Shown: positions 44,984-53,589, counted from the stretch's first letter. The stretch: DNA of 64,000 nucleotides from Grimontia kaedaensis (GCF_023746615.1 NZ_CP082275.1:3100001-3164000); one strand, 5' to 3'. Notes: generated by a model not told the origin, from the letters alone. Numbers and translations are program-made.

Positions 44984-45667
44984 ATGATCCCAGCCCCAAC
45001 ATCTGAAGTTGAACTCCTTGAACGCGCCTTTTCCTTGGCGGGTTATACGCTTGGCGAGCTTGCTGAGCAACACGGGCTGGAGTGTCCGGCTGATCTTCGC
45101 CGTGAAAAAGGCTGGGTAGGCATGTTATTGGAAACATGCTTGGGAGCCACGGCGGGCAGTAAACCCGAACAGGATTTCCAGGAGATCGGGATCGAGCTGA
45201 AATCGATTCCGATCAGCCATACTGGAAAACCACTGGAAACCACGTTTGTCTGTGTTGCACCACTGACAGGGGTTCAGGGACTGACTTGGGAACAAAGCCA
45301 CATTCGCAATAAGTTATCCAAAGTGCTTTGGATCCCGGTTGAAGGTGAACGGGAAATACCGGTATGTGAGCGTCATGTCGGCATGCCTTTGCTATGGCAA
45401 CCCTCTGAAGATGAAGAAGCGCAGCTCAAAGCGGATTGGGAAGAGTTAATGGAGTTTATCGTGCTGGGCAAGGTACATGAAATCAGCGCCAGACATGGTG
45501 AGTATTTACAGCTTCGTCCTAAAGCAGCAAACAGCAAAGCAAAAACGGAAGCTTATGGTGCAAAAGGCCAACCCATCAAAACCTTGCCCCGTGGCTTTTA
45601 TCTTCGCACCCAGTTCACGGGCAAGATACTCGCCCGCCACTTTATGCTGCCAGAAAGCGAAAGCTAA
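44984..45667 (+). CDS. mutH: DNA mismatch repair endonuclease MutH
   Basis: The 227-residue nuclease nicks the unmethylated strand at hemimethylated GATC. The core GWVGMLLETCLGATAGSKPEQDFQEIGIELK, written in parts here as GATAGSKPEQDF and IGIELK, carries the catalytic Asp, Glu and Lys. The ATG at 44984 (MIPAPTSEVELLERA) matches homologues. The frame is open to a GTG at 44936, but those codons do not resemble the family. No good ribosome site precedes 44984. GGAGG at 44938 is too far away, so the start is slightly uncertain. Confidence 0.93.
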   Translation: MIPAPTSEVELLERAFSLAGYTLGELAEQHGLECPADLRREKGWVGMLLETCLGATAGSKPEQDFQEIGIELKSIPISHTGKPLETTFVCVAPLTGVQGLTWEQSHIRNKLSKVLWIPVEGEREIPVCERHVGMPLLWQPSEDEEAQLKADWEELMEFIVLGKVHEISARHGEYLQLRPKAANSKAKTEAYGAKGQPIKTLPRGFYLRTQFTGKILARHFMLPESES

Positions 45668-45669
45668 CC

Positions 45670-45969
45670 TTACAGCGTAATTTCCATGTCTTCGTTACAG
45701 CTTGTGTCTGCGGGTCCAAATTCGTCATAGGGGTCAAGCAGGCGAAGCGTGGCTTTTTTCACGCCGACCTTACGAAGTTTCTCCGACACCTGCTCCATGT
45801 TGTCAAAATGCAGCACCTCGTCGGTATTGTCATCTTTCAAAGGCTCAAGTTTGTGTCTGACTTCTACTTCCACCACATACTGCGCACCACCTGCATGCGC
45901 GATCACATAGCAATGGGGTACGTTGTCGGGGTGAGCCTGTATCCAGCTCTTCAATTGCTTTAATTTCAT
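45670..45969 (-). CDS. DUF6482-like small cytoplasmic protein
   Basis: A 99-residue protein without signal peptide or membrane segment. The text MKLKQLKSWIQAHPDN, HAGGAQYVVEVE and LDPYDEFGPADT resembles small uncharacterised Vibrionaceae/Oceanospirillales proteins grouped as DUF6482. That assignment is from memory and moderate. The mature sequence is acidic at the C-terminus. It is convergent with mutH, with stops 2 bp apart. Confidence 0.75.
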   Translation of the reverse strand: MKLKQLKSWIQAHPDNVPHCYVIAHAGGAQYVVEVEVRHKLEPLKDDNTDEVLHFDNMEQVSEKLRKVGVKKATLRLLDPYDEFGPADTSCNEDMEITL

Positions 45970-46225
45970 CTTGTTACCCGCATTGTTAATCGAATGTTAA
46001 CTCTAGTATAAGGTCTCAGAATAGGGTGTGTGATTTAAAACTGATATTTCTGAGCGCTTCCACGTAATCCATTTGCGACTGCTCAAAATCTTCATCCAAT
46101 TCCGACACCGCTCCACCACTTTTTCGCTTGTACCGACAGGAAAATTTCCTAAGATGGAAAGTAAACCCCGCACATCTCGTTAACGTATTTCCCGTCGTCC
46201 ATGAGATGCAGCCCAAGGAGAAAGG

Positions 46226-47260
46226 ATGCAATACCACACACTTCCCCATACCAACCTGGAAGTCAGCAAGATTTGTCTCGGTACCATGACGTACGGTCAG
46301 CAAAACACGGAAGCGGATGCTCATCAGCAAATGGATTTTGCGCTCGACCACGGTGTGAACTTTATTGATACTGCGGAAATGTATGCGGTGCCGCCGACAC
46401 CAGAAACTCAAGGGCTGACAGAGAAGTACATTGGTACTTGGCTACAGAAATCCGGCAAACGTGACAAAGTCATTATCGCCACCAAAGTCGCTGGCCCCCG
46501 TGGCGTACCTTATATCCGCGAAAATATGTCATTGGATCGTCGTAATGTCCGCCAAGCGGTCAACGACAGTCTTGCGCGCTTGCAGACTGAGTACATAGAT
46601 CTTTATCAGGTGCACTGGCCGCAGCGACATGTGAACAGCTTTGGTCAATTAAACTACGACCATCAGGACGAAAATTCAGGTGTTACTCTGTTAGACACTC
46701 TGGATGCGCTAGCAGAATTGGTGCGTGAAGGCAAAATCCGTCACATTGGTGTATCAAACGAAACCCCATGGGGTGTGATGAGCTATCTTCGTTTGGCTGA
46801 GAAACATAGCCTGCCGCGCATTGTCTCTATTCAAAACCCTTATAATTTACTCAACCGCAGCTTTGAAGTTGGCTTGTCTGAAATCAGCCATCAGGAAGGT
46901 GTCGAACTGCTCGCCTACTCACCGCTCGCGTTTGGTGTGTTGAGCGGAAAGTATCTCAATGGCGCCAAACCTGATGGGGCGCGCTGCACCCGCTGGGAAC
47001 GTTTCGCACGATACTTCAACGAGCAAGGGCAGGCAGCAACTCAGGCTTATGTCGATCTTGCTGAGGAGTTCGCCATTGACCCATCACAGATGGCACTGGC
47101 CTATGTGAATACCAGATCATTTGTCGCCAGCAACATCATTGGTGCTACAACAATTAAACAGCTCAAAACCAACATCGACTCTATAGATGTCGAGCTGCCA
47201 GAAGAGCTACTGAAACGTATTGAAGAGATTGGTAAAAAGTACTCCAACCCTTGCCCTTAG
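46226..47260 (+). CDS. tas: NADP(H)-dependent aldo-keto reductase Tas
   Basis: A 344-residue TIM-barrel oxidoreductase. LGTMTYGQQNTEADAHQQMD and the catalytic Tyr in IDTAEMYAVPP match Tas, which can complement tyrosine auxotrophy in E. coli. The physiological substrate is unknown. The NADP-binding C-terminal part IIGATTIKQLKTNID is intact. The gene is near mutH, as in E. coli. AAGGAG precedes the ATG by about 7 nt. Confidence 0.92.
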   Translation: MQYHTLPHTNLEVSKICLGTMTYGQQNTEADAHQQMDFALDHGVNFIDTAEMYAVPPTPETQGLTEKYIGTWLQKSGKRDKVIIATKVAGPRGVPYIRENMSLDRRNVRQAVNDSLARLQTEYIDLYQVHWPQRHVNSFGQLNYDHQDENSGVTLLDTLDALAELVREGKIRHIGVSNETPWGVMSYLRLAEKHSLPRIVSIQNPYNLLNRSFEVGLSEISHQEGVELLAYSPLAFGVLSGKYLNGAKPDGARCTRWERFARYFNEQGQAATQAYVDLAEEFAIDPSQMALAYVNTRSFVASNIIGATTIKQLKTNIDSIDVELPEELLKRIEEIGKKYSNPCP

Positions 47261-47268
47261 AAGTGGCA

Positions 47269-47310
47269 CCAATAAAAGAAAAGCGCCTTACGGCGCTTTT
47301 CTTTTATTGG
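47269..47310. terminator. Long perfect terminator after tas
   Basis: A 19-bp uninterrupted stem (47269-47287 with 47292-47310) with a 4-nt loop. The core is AAAAGCGCC / GGCGCTTTT. It is symmetric, so it can also serve the convergent gene at 47356. Confidence 0.85.
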
Positions 47311-47355
47311 TTGTTTTCCGGGAGCCACACACTCAGAGATGCAGCTCCCGAAAGA

Positions 47356-47607
47356 TTACGTAGTCAGGTTCAGCCTTAGCTTCCTGCGCATTCGTGCCAC
47401 TTCGCGTTGAGCCTTGAATTGAGGTGCAACGGTGTGACCGATAGATAAGCCATCTTTCTCGAAGCCAATATCTCGCATTAGATGCTCTGACAAAGGCTCG
47501 CCAACGTAGCGAATTCGGCGATGGGCTTTTCTCCAGGCTGCTTCTTCACGTTTGATATCCATACGGACGAAAAACACGGCCAGACGCAGGTACATAGATT
47601 GGTTCAT
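47356..47607 (-). CDS. DUF1127-like small basic protein
   Basis: An 83-residue protein with an arginine-rich N-terminal half. The segment LSEHLMRDIGFEKDG resembles the DUF1127 (YjiS) motif in which L-R-D-I-G is conserved. Such proteins are small RNA-binding or stress-linked factors in some alphaproteobacteria, and their role in Vibrionaceae is unknown. The start is preceded by AAGGAGTCCGTC. A small ORF and possible operators lie upstream. Confidence 0.75.
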   Translation of the reverse strand: MNQSMYLRLAVFFVRMDIKREEAAWRKAHRRIRYVGEPLSEHLMRDIGFEKDGLSIGHTVAPQFKAQREVARMRRKLRLNLTT

Positions 47608-47727
47608 GACGGACTCCTTGATGAGTTACAGGAGGCCTTGGATAGATTGCGGGAGAGGTATCTTGACTAGGAAGTGTCGCTCAGAGCCGCAGTCATATCC
47701 GCGGCCCATTTGCTAAAAGGGTGCGGA

Positions 47728-47805
47728 TTAGTGTACAGGTTTTCGCATATCTGCGCGCAGATGGGTGGCGCAAGTCATGACGGATGTAAACATTTGATTT
47801 GTCAT
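47728..47805 (-). CDS. Candidate 25-residue ORF upstream of the DUF1127-like gene (possibly frameshifted)
   Basis: ATG preceded by the excellent ribosome site AAAGGAGGCAATAAG. It encodes MTNQMFTSVMTCATHLRADM and five more residues, then stops. A second frame continues in a protein-like way through TNPHPFSKWAADMTAALSDTS to a stop near 47669, so this may be a gene with a frameshift, a decayed gene or a leader ORF. Not recognised as a known family. Confidence 0.35.
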   Translation of the reverse strand: MTNQMFTSVMTCATHLRADMRKPVH

Positions 47806-47831
47806 CTTATTGCCTCCTTTCTGCGTAAACC

Positions 47832-47847
47832 TGCGGAACATTCCGCA
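47832..47847. promoter_or_regulatory. Palindrome TGCGGAA-CA-TTCCGCA
   Basis: Perfect 7-bp inverted repeat with a 2-bp centre, 27 bp before the small ORF start. It is operator-like. The regulator is unknown. Confidence 0.4.
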
Positions 47848-47871
47848 CTTGTAAATTCACTGTTAATACTA

Positions 47872-47885
47872 ATGATTTAGATCAA
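47872..47885 (-). promoter_or_regulatory. FNR/CRP-family-like box
   Basis: On the minus strand TTGATCTAAATCAT matches the FNR consensus TTGAT-N4-ATCAA at 9 of 10 positions. It lies about 70 bp upstream of the small ORF. The remaining part of the gap to 48180 is AT-rich and holds only the PACE gene promoter. Confidence 0.45.
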
Positions 47886-48130
47886 TATATCAACGCGTTA
47901 TTTAATATAACCATGAATTTAGTGGCATGTGCTTTATTAAACAATTTGAGTAAAGTTTCACCGTATCCTGTTCGAGGTTTTGCCTATTTAAAAGGACATC
48001 TTGCTTTTCACTAGCCAATTTTAAAATCAATCGCTCCAATAATAGTACTCCCGCAAATCATCAAGCTGTTACAAACCCGAATAAAGAACACTCAAAACCC
48101 ATCTCTTTTACGGATAGTAAGTAACTATGT

Positions 48131-48168
48131 TCAATCTCATTAGTAGATATAATGTCGTTATTGATTGA
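48131..48168 (+). promoter_or_regulatory. Candidate promoter and dyad before the PACE gene
   Basis: TATAAT at 48148-48153 lies between the inverted arms TCAATC (48131) and GATTGA (48163). The -35 is weak. This is consistent with a regulated promoter. Confidence 0.4.
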
Positions 48169-48180
48169 GAGGAATGAACC

Positions 48181-48609
48181 ATGAGAACTATCGCCGACCG
48201 TATTCGACACGCCATCGCTTTTGAGGTGATTGGCCTTATTCTCATCGTGAGCATTTTGTCCCTGTTTGGTTTTGATGCGGCGCACACTGGAGCACTGGGT
48301 GTGGCCTTCTCCATCCTGGCGACTGGTTGGAACTACATTTATAACCTGTGGTTTGACAAAGCCATGGTGAGATTCACAGGTAAGACTGAGAAGACACAAA
48401 AGCATCGTATCCTGCATGCGATACTGCTTGAGCTGGGACTGCTTTGGTTGACGCTGCCTGCTATTGCATGGTGGCTTGACATGAGCCTTTGGCAAGCGAT
48501 CCTGATGGACATTGGTCTGGTGGCTTTCTACCTGGTTTACGCATACGTCTACAATCTGGCGTACGATAAAGTCTTCCCTATCAATGAAGGGAAGCTAGTC
48601 ACCCAGTAA
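48181..48609 (+). CDS. PACE-family multidrug efflux protein
   Basis: A 142-residue protein with four membrane segments arranged as two tandem BTP (bacterial transmembrane pair) domains. The signature RIRHAIAFEVIGL at residues 8-20, its partner HAILLELGLLWLT in the second half, and the W-N-Y-x-Y-N / Y-x-Y-N motifs match the AceI group. This group exports chlorhexidine, acriflavine and polyamine-like cations by proton exchange. No divergent LysR gene is next to it. The gene is preceded by GAGAGGAATGAACC. Confidence 0.9.
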   Translation: MRTIADRIRHAIAFEVIGLILIVSILSLFGFDAAHTGALGVAFSILATGWNYIYNLWFDKAMVRFTGKTEKTQKHRILHAILLELGLLWLTLPAIAWWLDMSLWQAILMDIGLVAFYLVYAYVYNLAYDKVFPINEGKLVTQ

Positions 48610-48620
48610 TCTATCAGACG

Positions 48621-48649
48621 AAAAAAACCGCCTAATAAGGCGGTTTTTT
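48621..48649. terminator. Bidirectional terminator between the PACE gene and vpsR
   Basis: A-run, ACCGCCT-AATA-AGGCGGT, T-run between convergent genes. Confidence 0.85.
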
Positions 48650-48664
48650 ATTTCAGCTAATCAG

Positions 48665-49999
48665 TTAGCGAAAGCTACGCGGTGCTGGAATCAAGCTGTG
48701 CTTGTTCAACAGACGGTACATAGTCGCACGGGATACACCCAACTCTTTCGCTGCCGCAGACACCTGACCATTGTTGCTTTCCAAAACAGCGAGCAGTGCA
48801 TCGCGCTCAGATTCTTCACGAATCTTACGAAGACTTTGTTTGTAATCGCCCTGACGCGGCAGATCAAGATGCTCTGCTTCAATCACCAAATTATCTGCTA
48901 GCAGTACTGCACGTTTAACCTGGTTAATCAGCTCGCGTACGTTTCCTGGCCAGCTGTAGTTGGTCAGGATTTTGTTGGCTTCTTCAGAGAAGGTACGCGC
49001 CTGAGTGTTGTACTGACGTGCAAACTTCAACAGGAAGTGTTCAGCCAGCTCTGGAATATCTGCACTACGCTCTTTCAGCGAAGGCACTGAGATACGAAGA
49101 ACATTCAGGCGGTAGAACAAATCTTCACGGAACTGGCCTTCAGCAACTGCTTTCTCCAGATCCATGTGTGTTGCCGCAATCACACGCACGTCAATTTCTT
49201 TCGAGTATTTGTCGTCGTGTGTTTCCACTGTACCGTCTTGCAGTAAGTGCAGAAGGTTCGCCTGAAGGTTCAATGGCAAGTCGCCGATTTCATCCAGGAA
49301 CAACGTCCCTTGGTGTGCTTGCTGTACTTTGCCTTCAGTTGTGCCATCGCCAAAGAGCTCATTTTGGATGAGCTTTTCTGGCAGCGCACTACATTTCACT
49401 GAAATAAACGGGCCTTTCGCACGGGTTGAGGCGTTATGAATCGCCATACCCACCAGCTCTTTACCTGTACCGCTTTCACCGTTGATTAGCACCGACACAT
49501 CCGTCGGAGCAACACGACGAACCTGATCGCGCAGCTTCTTCATCACTGACGTTTTACCCAGTAGACCCATGTCACTGTGGTCGCCCAGTTGAGGCCATAC
49601 GTGGCGCTCAAGCTTCAGCATACCCAGCTGGTGACCGATGGTGCTCATCAGTTGGCTATCTGGAATTGGAGAGGTGAAGTAGTCGATGCAGAAGCTCACG
49701 ATGAACTGACAAATTGCATCATTGTTGAGTTGATCTTCGCGGATCAGCGCCAACCAGCGAACCTGCTTGTTGCGGTTTACCAGTGATGCGACACCGTTAA
49801 GACTGAAATCATCGTGGCTGATGTCCACAATACCAATGCAAGGACCAATGTCCTGAAGGAGAGATTGTGCTGCTCTGAGGTCATAACAGCGGTGACAACG
49901 CCAACCTGCTTGTTCCAGTGTTGCCAGCCATGGTTCGTAAGTTCCGCCCACTACGACGAGAGAACTTGGAACCGCCTCAGATCTGAATTGCATACCCAT
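48665..49999 (-). CDS. vpsR: VpsR-like enhancer-binding-type regulator
   Basis: A 444-residue protein with a receiver-like N-terminal domain (conserved Asp59 in GIVDISHDDFS), an AAA+ domain (Walker A GESGTGKE near 174, Walker B LFLDEIGD near 233) and a C-terminal Fis-type helix-turn-helix. It aligns well with V. cholerae VpsR, the c-di-GMP-responsive activator of biofilm polysaccharide genes. The loop that should carry GAFTGA is shortened (ELFGDGTTEGKVQQAHQGT), so contact with sigma-54 is unlikely. This is also true of VpsR, which works with sigma-70. vpsR-lysS proximity matches V. cholerae. Confidence 0.92.
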   Translation of the reverse strand: MGMQFRSEAVPSSLVVVGGTYEPWLATLEQAGWRCHRCYDLRAAQSLLQDIGPCIGIVDISHDDFSLNGVASLVNRNKQVRWLALIREDQLNNDAICQFIVSFCIDYFTSPIPDSQLMSTIGHQLGMLKLERHVWPQLGDHSDMGLLGKTSVMKKLRDQVRRVAPTDVSVLINGESGTGKELVGMAIHNASTRAKGPFISVKCSALPEKLIQNELFGDGTTEGKVQQAHQGTLFLDEIGDLPLNLQANLLHLLQDGTVETHDDKYSKEIDVRVIAATHMDLEKAVAEGQFREDLFYRLNVLRISVPSLKERSADIPELAEHFLLKFARQYNTQARTFSEEANKILTNYSWPGNVRELINQVKRAVLLADNLVIEAEHLDLPRQGDYKQSLRKIREESERDALLAVLESNNGQVSAAAKELGVSRATMYRLLNKHSLIPAPRSFR

Positions 50000-50413
50000 A
50001 ACGCCTGCCTTTAGTCATCCATTAACGACACGTGTTCAAAATGTTGTGAGTATCATTATATTTTGTAAGACAAGCAGGTCTGTCTCAATGTAGATACAAA
50101 GTCCCTCTCGAATCAGCACAGTTCCCAGATCAGACACTTTTGCTGTTCGATTTGCTGACAACATAGGCATCCAGTAGCTGACATAATTATCAGTAATATT
50201 AGTAAGATAGACTATTCTACAATGCCTAAAAAAGCCATCAAAATGGCCAACATTTCAAACACTTCTCATTTTTGAGAAATTTGGGATTCTCTATTTAATT
50301 TCTTAAATCATAGACTATGACCCGCTTTCGTGAGGTTATCTATTGATAGAGAAAGCAAAAAAACCGCATCCGGTTGAGACACGGTCTTTCAATTAAGGCA
50401 AATAGGTATACAA
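50000..50413. promoter_or_regulatory. vpsR upstream region with small dyads
   Basis: An AT-rich 414-bp gap. Two perfect dyads are seen: GCCAT-CAAA-ATGGC (50234-50247) and TTCTCA-TTTT-TGAGAA (50263-50278). No ORF is supported. The vpsR promoter should lie here. Confidence 0.4.
50358..50375 (-). terminator. Terminator after the amidohydrolase remnant
   Basis: On the minus strand AACCG-GATG-CGGTT followed by seven T. Confidence 0.6.
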
Positions 50414-50749
50414 CTATCTCACTTCTTCGCCATTGGCGATGACTGTCTCGCGGACTTTGTCTGCAAATTGCAACGCTTTCTGGCATACTTTGTCTTCATT
50501 CACAGTCAGGATGTCTCTCTCTTGCATCAGCACGCGACCATCCACAATGGCGTGTTTCACGTTCGATGCATACGCTGAATACACTAATGCGGGATATGGA
50601 TTGTACATTGGAACCATGTTTGGTGCTTTCGTATCGGTTACGATGATATCTACCAACTTACCTACTTCCAATGAACCTATCTTATCTTCAATATGGAGCG
50701 CGCGGGCAGCGCCCATCGTCACCATCTTAACTACCTTGGTTGGCTGCAT
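50414..50749 (-). pseudogene. C-terminal remnant of a TRZ/ATZ-type amidohydrolase
   Basis: The 111-residue frame matches only the last quarter of the metal-dependent hydrolases related to MTA/SAH deaminase, SsnA and TrzA. AARALHIEDKIGSLEVGKLVDIIV and LVYSAYASNVKHAIVDGRVL are the typical C-terminal composite-domain text. The TIM-barrel part with the metal-binding histidines is missing. Upstream the same frame is closed by a TAA within seven codons, and the lysS terminator follows directly. It is probably a decayed gene. It might still be expressed, but it cannot be a catalyst. Confidence 0.8.
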
Positions 50750-50776
50750 TGCGTCACGGTCTTAGTACATACAAAA

Positions 50777-50800
50777 AAACACTGGCATAAGCCAGTGTTT
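50777..50800 (-). terminator. Terminator after lysS
   Basis: On the minus strand AAACACTGGC-TTAT-GCCAGTGTTT with further T, about 40 bp past the lysS stop. Confidence 0.9.
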
Positions 50801-50836
50801 TTGGTGTCTCCGAGACGTCTCAGAAGTCAGTTGGGT

Positions 50837-52351
50837 TTAGTCTTTCTTCTGGTTCTGTGGACGCATCGCCGGGAACAGAATCACGTCACGGATAGTGTGC
50901 GTATTGGTAAACAGCATTGCCAGACGGTCGATACCGATACCTTGACCCGCTGTTGGTGGCAGACCATGTTCCAGTGCAGTGATGTAGTCTGCATCGTAGA
51001 ACATCGCTTCGTCGTCACCTGCGTCTTTCGCATCAACCTGCGCTTTAAAACGTGCGTCCTGATCTTCTGCGTCGTTCAGCTCCGAGAAGCCGTTCGCCAC
51101 TTCACGGCCACCGATGAAGAACTCAAAGCGGTCGGTGAAGAACGGATTGTCATCGCTACGGCGCGCCAGAGGAGAAATGTCTGCCGGATAGCCAGTGATG
51201 AAAGTTGGCTGGATCAGTTTAGGTTCTGCAGTTTCACCGAAGATTTCTTCCAGCAGCTGACCACAAGTCCAGAATTTCTCAACGTAGATCTCCAGTGACT
51301 TCGCAATAGCCACCAGCTTCTCGCGATCCTGAACCTCTTCAACGGTCAGTGCTTGGATATCAGCGTGCTCTGGGTTGTAGTGCTTTATCGCTTCCAGCAT
51401 GGTCATACGTGCGTATTTACCACCGAATTCCACGGTGTAATCGCCGTATGGCATAGAGGTTTCACCCAGAACTTCAACGGCTACGGTACGCAGCATGTCT
51501 TCAGTCAGGTCGATCAGGTCGTTGTAATCTGCGTACGCCATGTAGAACTCAATCATAGTGAATTCTGGGTTGTGGCGTGGAGACAGGCCTTCATTACGGA
51601 AGTTACGGTTGATTTCGAATACGCGCTCGAAACCACCAACAACCAGACGCTTCAGGTACAGTTCAGGCGCGATGCGCAAGAACATTTCCTGATCCAGTGC
51701 GTTGTGGTGAGTGATAAACGGACGTGCAGAAGCACCACCCGGGATCACTTGCATCATTGGCGTTTCCACTTCCATGAAGTCTTTTGACTCCATGTAACGG
51801 CGAATCGCAGAAATCAGCTTAGAGCGCACCTTGAATGCGTTGCGCGAATCTTCGTTCACGATCAGGTCAACGTAACGCTGACGGTAACGCATTTCCTGAT
51901 CAGTCAGACCGTGGAATTTTTCTGGCAGAGGACGCAGTGCTTTAGTCAGCAGTTGGTACTCTTCCATGTTCACGTAAAGATCGCCTTTACCAGACTTGTG
52001 TAGTGCGCCTTTCACACCGATGATGTCACCGATATCCAGACCTTGATATTGCTCTTTCAGCACGTTCTGAACGTCTTTCGCTGCGTACGCCTGAATGCGA
52101 CCGCTCACGTCCTGAAGTGCCAGGAAAGGACCACGCTTTGCCATCACACGGCCAGCAACGCTGACTTTATGATCCAATGCTTCCAGCTCTTCCTTGCTCT
52201 TTTCGCCAAACTCAGCCTGAAGATCAGCCGCTTTGTGCTCACGGCGGAATTCATTTGGGTGGCCGTTTGCATTGCAGCTTTGACGAATGTGGTTCAGTTT
52301 TGCACGACGCTCCGCGATCAGCTTGTTTTCGTCTTGTAACTGGTCAGTCAT
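50837..52351 (-). CDS. lysS: Lysyl-tRNA synthetase (class II)
   Basis: A 504-residue synthetase. An OB-fold anticodon-binding domain (about 65-150) precedes the class II core with motif 1 (FMEVETPMMQVIPGGASARPF), split here as MEVETPMM and IPGGASARPF, motif 2 (FRNEGLSPRHNPEFTMIE) and motif 3 (GIGIDRLAML). It follows prfB by 27 bp, the conserved prfB-lysS operon. The start MTDQLQDENKLIAERR matches homologues. Confidence 0.98.
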   Translation of the reverse strand: MTDQLQDENKLIAERRAKLNHIRQSCNANGHPNEFRREHKAADLQAEFGEKSKEELEALDHKVSVAGRVMAKRGPFLALQDVSGRIQAYAAKDVQNVLKEQYQGLDIGDIIGVKGALHKSGKGDLYVNMEEYQLLTKALRPLPEKFHGLTDQEMRYRQRYVDLIVNEDSRNAFKVRSKLISAIRRYMESKDFMEVETPMMQVIPGGASARPFITHHNALDQEMFLRIAPELYLKRLVVGGFERVFEINRNFRNEGLSPRHNPEFTMIEFYMAYADYNDLIDLTEDMLRTVAVEVLGETSMPYGDYTVEFGGKYARMTMLEAIKHYNPEHADIQALTVEEVQDREKLVAIAKSLEIYVEKFWTCGQLLEEIFGETAEPKLIQPTFITGYPADISPLARRSDDNPFFTDRFEFFIGGREVANGFSELNDAEDQDARFKAQVDAKDAGDDEAMFYDADYITALEHGLPPTAGQGIGIDRLAMLFTNTHTIRDVILFPAMRPQNQKKD

Positions 52352-52378
52352 AGTGAACCTTTGAATTAACTTAAAAAA

Positions 52379-53477
52379 TTACAAACCAGATTTCAGGCTG
52401 GCTTCAATAAACTTATCGAGATCACCGTCAAGCACCGCTTGGGTGTTACGGTTTTCGATACCGGTACGCAGGTCTTTAATGCGTGAGTCATCCAGAACGT
52501 AAGAACGGATCTGGCTACCCCAACCGATGTCAGACTTCGCTGCTTCATTCGCCTGTTTCTCCGCGTTCTGCTTTTGCAGTTCCAGTTCAAACAGTTTTGC
52601 GCGAAGCTGCTTCATCGCCTGGTCTTTGTTCTTGTGCTGGCTTCGGTCATTCTGGCACTGCACCACAGTATTGGTTGGTACGTGTGTAATACGCACCGCT
52701 GATTCAGTGGTGTTAACGTGCTGACCGCCCGCGCCCGACGCACGGTATACGTCGATACGCAGATCAGACGGGTTGATATCGATGTCGATATTTTCGTCCA
52801 CTTCCGGGTAAATAAACGCAGAAGAGAACGACGTATGACGACGACCGCCTGAATCGAACGGAGACTTACGAACAAGACGGTGAACACCGGTTTCGGTGCG
52901 CAGCCAGCCGTAAGCGTATTCGCCGCTGATACGAACGGTTGCTGATTTCAATCCAGCCACATCACCTTCAGACACTTCAATCACTTCGGTCTTGAAGCCT
53001 TTTGCGTCAGCCCAGCGCAGGTACATGCGCAGCATCATGGATGTCCAGTCTTGCGCTTCAGTACCGCCTGAACCTGCTTGCAGGTCGATATAACAATCAG
53101 AACCGTCATGATCGCCAGAGAACATACGACGGAATTCCAGCTTCGACAGCTTCTCTTCCAGATCGCTTAGCTCCGGCTCGATTTCATCGAACGTATCCTG
53201 ATCGTTTTCTTCTACTGCTAATTCCAGCAGTTCGGTGATGTACTCGCCACCCTGATCAAGCTGGTCGATAGTTTCTACTACTGCTTCCAGCGACGCGCGT
53301 TCGCGACCCAGCGCTTGAGCGCGCTCAGGTTCGTTCCACACATCAGGTTGTTCGAGTTCGGCATTAACTTCTTCTAGACGCTCTTTCTTGGCGTCATAGT
53401 CAAAGATACCCCCTAAGGACATTTGCACGTTCGGCAATGTCCGCTAGGCGGTTTTTGATTGGATTGATTTCAAACAT
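52379..53477 (-). CDS. prfB: Peptide chain release factor 2, with programmed +1 frameshift
   Basis: RF2 (365 residues) recognises UGA and UAA. It starts at ATG 53477 (MFEINPIKNRLADIAER). After 25 codons the reading frame meets an in-frame TGA (53402-53400) in the context CTT-TGA-C, preceded by the Shine-Dalgarno-like AGGGGG. Ribosomes must shift +1 to continue in the frame that runs to 52379. This is the classic autoregulatory frameshift of RF2. The anticodon-mimic SPF (VRKSPFDSG) and the catalytic GGQ (GAGGQHVN) are both intact. Confidence 0.97.
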
Positions 53478-53589
53478 GGTCACTTTTCTGTGTTCGGAAT
53501 GAGTTTTAACCGCCGAATTCTACAGAATTGCGGACGGAATATACAGAGTGTGATGGGGATCAAAGGAGAAATTTTCAGAGAAAAATGAG

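Noticed and set aside
46016..46108. A 30-codon minus-strand frame (GTG, SELDEDFEQSQMDYVEALRN) upstream of tas
   Set aside because: The text looks somewhat protein-like, but GGAG is only two bases from the GTG, and the frame runs through the tas promoter region. Evidence is too weak to list as a gene.
47674..47880. A 68-codon plus-strand frame
   Set aside because: No ribosome site. It is the mirror of the minus-strand candidate small ORF, which has a much better start context.
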